From positions 1 through 43,712 of the forward strand of contig URMF01000026.1 in the NCBI GenBank assembly GCA_900548855.1: DNA of 43,712 nt, given 5' to 3'. The translations under genes were made by a program, and so were the position numbers. Shown here one piece after another: positions 42,309 to 43,712 of the stretch (its first letter is position 1; each line of letters starts with the position of its first letter). Under the pieces are notes generated by a model, which had not been told where the DNA came from, searched no databases, and saw nothing but the letters and a program-made list of their open reading frames with translations. Source of the stretch: an uncultured Eubacteriales bacterium (GTDB lineage: Bacteria > Bacillota > Clostridia > Lachnospirales > Lachnospiraceae).

Positions 42309-42586
42309 GTATCATTCCTCCCCTCATCTTATGTATATGCTCTACCATTACACGACATCTTCAAATATCAATATATTGACTGTAATTAAATTCCCGATTT
42401 CCTTCCTATATTTTGATTGTAACATATCCCATATTTTATTACCATAATTTTACTTTTATGGCTGTATCCGCTTTTCATGACTCATTTTTGTACTAAGTGC
42501 AGTAGTCTGCGACACATCATATCCTTGTGCCAGCCCTCATTTTCCGGAATGTCTTATTGCATAACAAACAAAAAATTTTATATAGT
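42309..42586. other. Intergenic region without a recognised gene
   Basis: AT-rich spacer. It must carry the leader and promoter of the zinc-ribbon gene on the minus strand (GAGGGGAGG is its ribosome site, and a TACAAT sits further up), but no convincing -35 is seen. No credible coding frame was found. Confidence 0.5.
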
Positions 42587-42627
42587 AAAAAGCGGAAGTC
42601 TTGTAAATTCTAAACTTCCGCTTTTTT
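42587..42627 (-). terminator. Terminator after tRNA-Arg
   Basis: AAAAGCGGAAGT pairs with ACTTCCGCTTTT around a 14-nt loop. T-tracts flank it on both strands, so it can work in both directions; it ends about 5 bp from the tRNA 3' end. Confidence 0.8.
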
Positions 42628-42631
42628 AGTA

Positions 42632-42705
42632 CGTGCGTGAGAGGATTCGAACCCCCGACACCTTGGTCCGTAGCCAAGTGCTCTATCCAGCTGAGCTACA
42701 CGTAC
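42632..42705 (-). tRNA. tRNA-Arg (anticodon ACG)
   Basis: A 74-nt cloverleaf. The D arm is GCTC/GAGC, the anticodon arm CTTGG-CTACGGA-CCAAG gives anticodon ACG, and the T arm contains GGTTCGAATCC. The acceptor GTACGTG / CACGCAC pairs except at position 3-70, where A faces C; the usual sequence in relatives as I recall it has G there. No CCA is encoded. The A34 is expected to become inosine and read CGU, CGC and CGA. Confidence 0.95.
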
Positions 42706-42717
42706 AACGCAAGTATT

Positions 42718-42746
42718 ATAATAGCGCAGTTGTCATGAAAAGTCAA
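42718..42746 (-). promoter_or_regulatory. tRNA-Arg promoter
   Basis: On the minus strand TTGACT (42741-42746), a 17-bp spacer and TATTAT (42718-42723) lie 12 bp before the tRNA 5' end. Confidence 0.75.
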
Positions 42747-42859
42747 GCACTTTTTTTATTTTTTTATATCTTTATAATTGAAGCTCCATCACCGGTTTTA
42801 GACAGGAGTAAATGTTAGCTTTCGGCACGCTATCACAGTAGATTAAAAATAATCAATAC

Positions 42860-42921
42860 AAATGATTAAATTTAATCATTTCCTTTTTGCTAAAAGTATG
42901 ATAACATATCATATAGCAAAA
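42860..42921. promoter_or_regulatory. Two palindromes in the leuA promoter region
   Basis: First, a perfect 22-bp palindrome (42860-42881, AAATGATTAAA with its complement). Second, a two-part inverted repeat (42885-42921): TTTTGCTA...TAGCAAAA outside TATGATA...TATCATA. The second covers the likely promoter (TTGCTA and CATATA, 17 bp apart), directly before the T-box leader. Repressor binding is plausible. Confidence 0.55.
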
Positions 42922-43188
42922 GGCAATGACGAGGAATAGTAACTTCCTTTTATTCTTTCAGAGAGCTGCCGGCTGGTGAAAGGCAGTAGATGAATGGTTG
43001 TGAACTCGCCTCCGAGCTGTACATTTGAACCTTTAGTAGAATGTACCGGTCACCCACCGTTATGAGGGAAAGGCATGTTAGTGCTGATGAGGGCATGTCC
43101 ATCGGACATGAAGTAGAGTGGTACCGCGAAGGATTATCTCTTTCGTCTCTACAACCACATTGGTTGTGGGGCACGGAAGTTTTTTTAT
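42922..43188 (+). promoter_or_regulatory. Leucine T-box riboswitch
   Basis: Leader RNA that reads uncharged tRNA-Leu. It shows the GA/AGTA boxes of stem I (AATGACGAGGAATAGTAAC), the distal loop GGCTGGTGAAA, the specifier context GAACTCGCC with CTC at 43005-43007 (a leucine codon), and the T-box AGAGTGGTACCGCG (43115-43128). A terminator follows: CTTTCGT and TCTCTACAACCA pair with TGGTTGTGGGG and ACGGAAG (43140-43179), then seven T. The CTC specifier agrees with the downstream leuA. Leucine shortage would allow read-through. Confidence 0.95.
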
Positions 43189-43260
43189 TTATACCACAAA
43201 TCATCCAATCCCCTGCAGCAAAACAGTATTTTAATAGGAAAAAAAATGGAGGATTTGAAA

Positions 43261-43712
43261 ATGAAAAATTTTGACAAGTATGAAAAAGCCTATTTTATGC
43301 CACCGGAATGTACCTATGACTGGGTAAAAAAAGATTCCATCACAAAGCCACCGATTTGGTGTTCCGTCGATTTGCGTGATGGTAACCAGGCGTTGATTGA
43401 ACCAATGAGTTTAGACGAAAAATTACAGTTTTTCCAGATGTTAGTAGATATTGGATTCAAGGAAATCGAAGTTGGTTTCCCGGCTGCATCGGAAACTGAA
43501 TACGAATTTATGCGTGCTTTGATTGAGAAAAACATGATTCCTGATGATGTTACCGTTCAGGTTCTGACTCAGGCAAGAGAGCACATTATCAAAAAAACAT
43601 TTGAGGCTGTAAAAGGTGCTCCTCACGCAGTTATTCATCTGTACAACTCAACATCGGTTGCACAACGTGAACAGGTATTTAAAAAATCCAAGGAGCAGAT
43701 TAAACAGATTGC
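43261..43712 (+). CDS. leuA: 2-isopropylmalate synthase, 5' part
   Basis: The first 150 codons of the gene, cut off by the window edge. The enzyme condenses acetyl-CoA with 2-ketoisovalerate in the first step of leucine synthesis. MPPECTYDWVKKDSITKPPIW, then SVDLRDGNQALIEPM with the metal-binding Asp and the Arg-Asp pair, and EIEVGFPAASETEYEF identify the long-form (type 2) LeuA. GGAGG lies 8 bp before the chosen ATG; another in-frame ATG at 43246 overlaps that site and is less likely. The upstream leucine T-box confirms its regulation. Confidence 0.95.
   Translation, partial: MKNFDKYEKAYFMPPECTYDWVKKDSITKPPIWCSVDLRDGNQALIEPMSLDEKLQFFQMLVDIGFKEIEVGFPAASETEYEFMRALIEKNMIPDDVTVQVLTQAREHIIKKTFEAVKGAPHAVIHLYNSTSVAQREQVFKKSKEQIKQI

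Noticed and set aside
1..43712. CRISPR arrays, phage genes or large insertion sequences.
   Set aside because: No regularly spaced repeats, phage structural genes or transposases were seen on either strand.

Overview
The window looks like a chromosomal segment from a low-GC, Gram-positive gut clostridium, most likely a member of the Lachnospiraceae. This rests on DUF4317 next to a DUF815 ATPase, a leucine T-box before a long-form leuA, PadR/HAAS/DUF4097 and VanRS-like modules, strong AGGAGG ribosome binding sites and AT-rich spacers. No species is claimed. Most genes lie on the minus strand.

Layout. Positions 82-2841 hold an OmpR-type response regulator, its histidine kinase and mtnN as one overlapping run. 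Positions 2938-5731 hold a SAM methyltransferase, an unusual sigma-70-like protein that lacks the DNA-reading regions, and an aldo/keto reductase with a ferredoxin tail. Positions 6027-7824 are an ECF sigma factor operon with two membrane proteins. A plus-strand histidine phosphatase (7980-8519) faces an ABC transporter plus two-component operon (8619-13905) across a long palindromic element.

Positions 14096-24900 form an accessory region of small unrelated genes, almost all on the minus strand and many broken. They include an unknown gene with two in-frame stops, a truncated peptidase E, an internally deleted acetyltransferase, a DinB-like remnant, a frameshifted AlbA_2/HATPase regulator and a stub of a UPF0158-like protein. 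Intact neighbours are an XRE regulator, a metallo-beta-lactamase-fold hydrolase, a RibD/DHFR-like reductase, two GNAT acetyltransferases, a DinB protein and a RelBE toxin-antitoxin pair. Short exact leader sequences recur in front of unrelated genes here, which suggests cassette-like shuffling. A plus-strand PadR-HAAS-DUF4097 operon with a clear promoter and twin palindromes is embedded in the region.

From 24978 rightward the gene content is more housekeeping-like: a C39-type peptidase, a VanRS-like two-component system, YjbR, a B12-binding radical SAM protein, the DUF815/DUF4317 pair, a soluble PAS chemoreceptor and a DUF1189-like membrane protein that share a promoter sequence, an operon containing aroD, an alpha/beta hydrolase and a dGTPase-like HD protein, a zinc-ribbon/TPM pair, tRNA-Arg(ACG), and finally the leucine T-box and the 5' part of leuA, which runs off the window.

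All calls come from reading the sequence and recalling family features. No searches or structure predictions were run.
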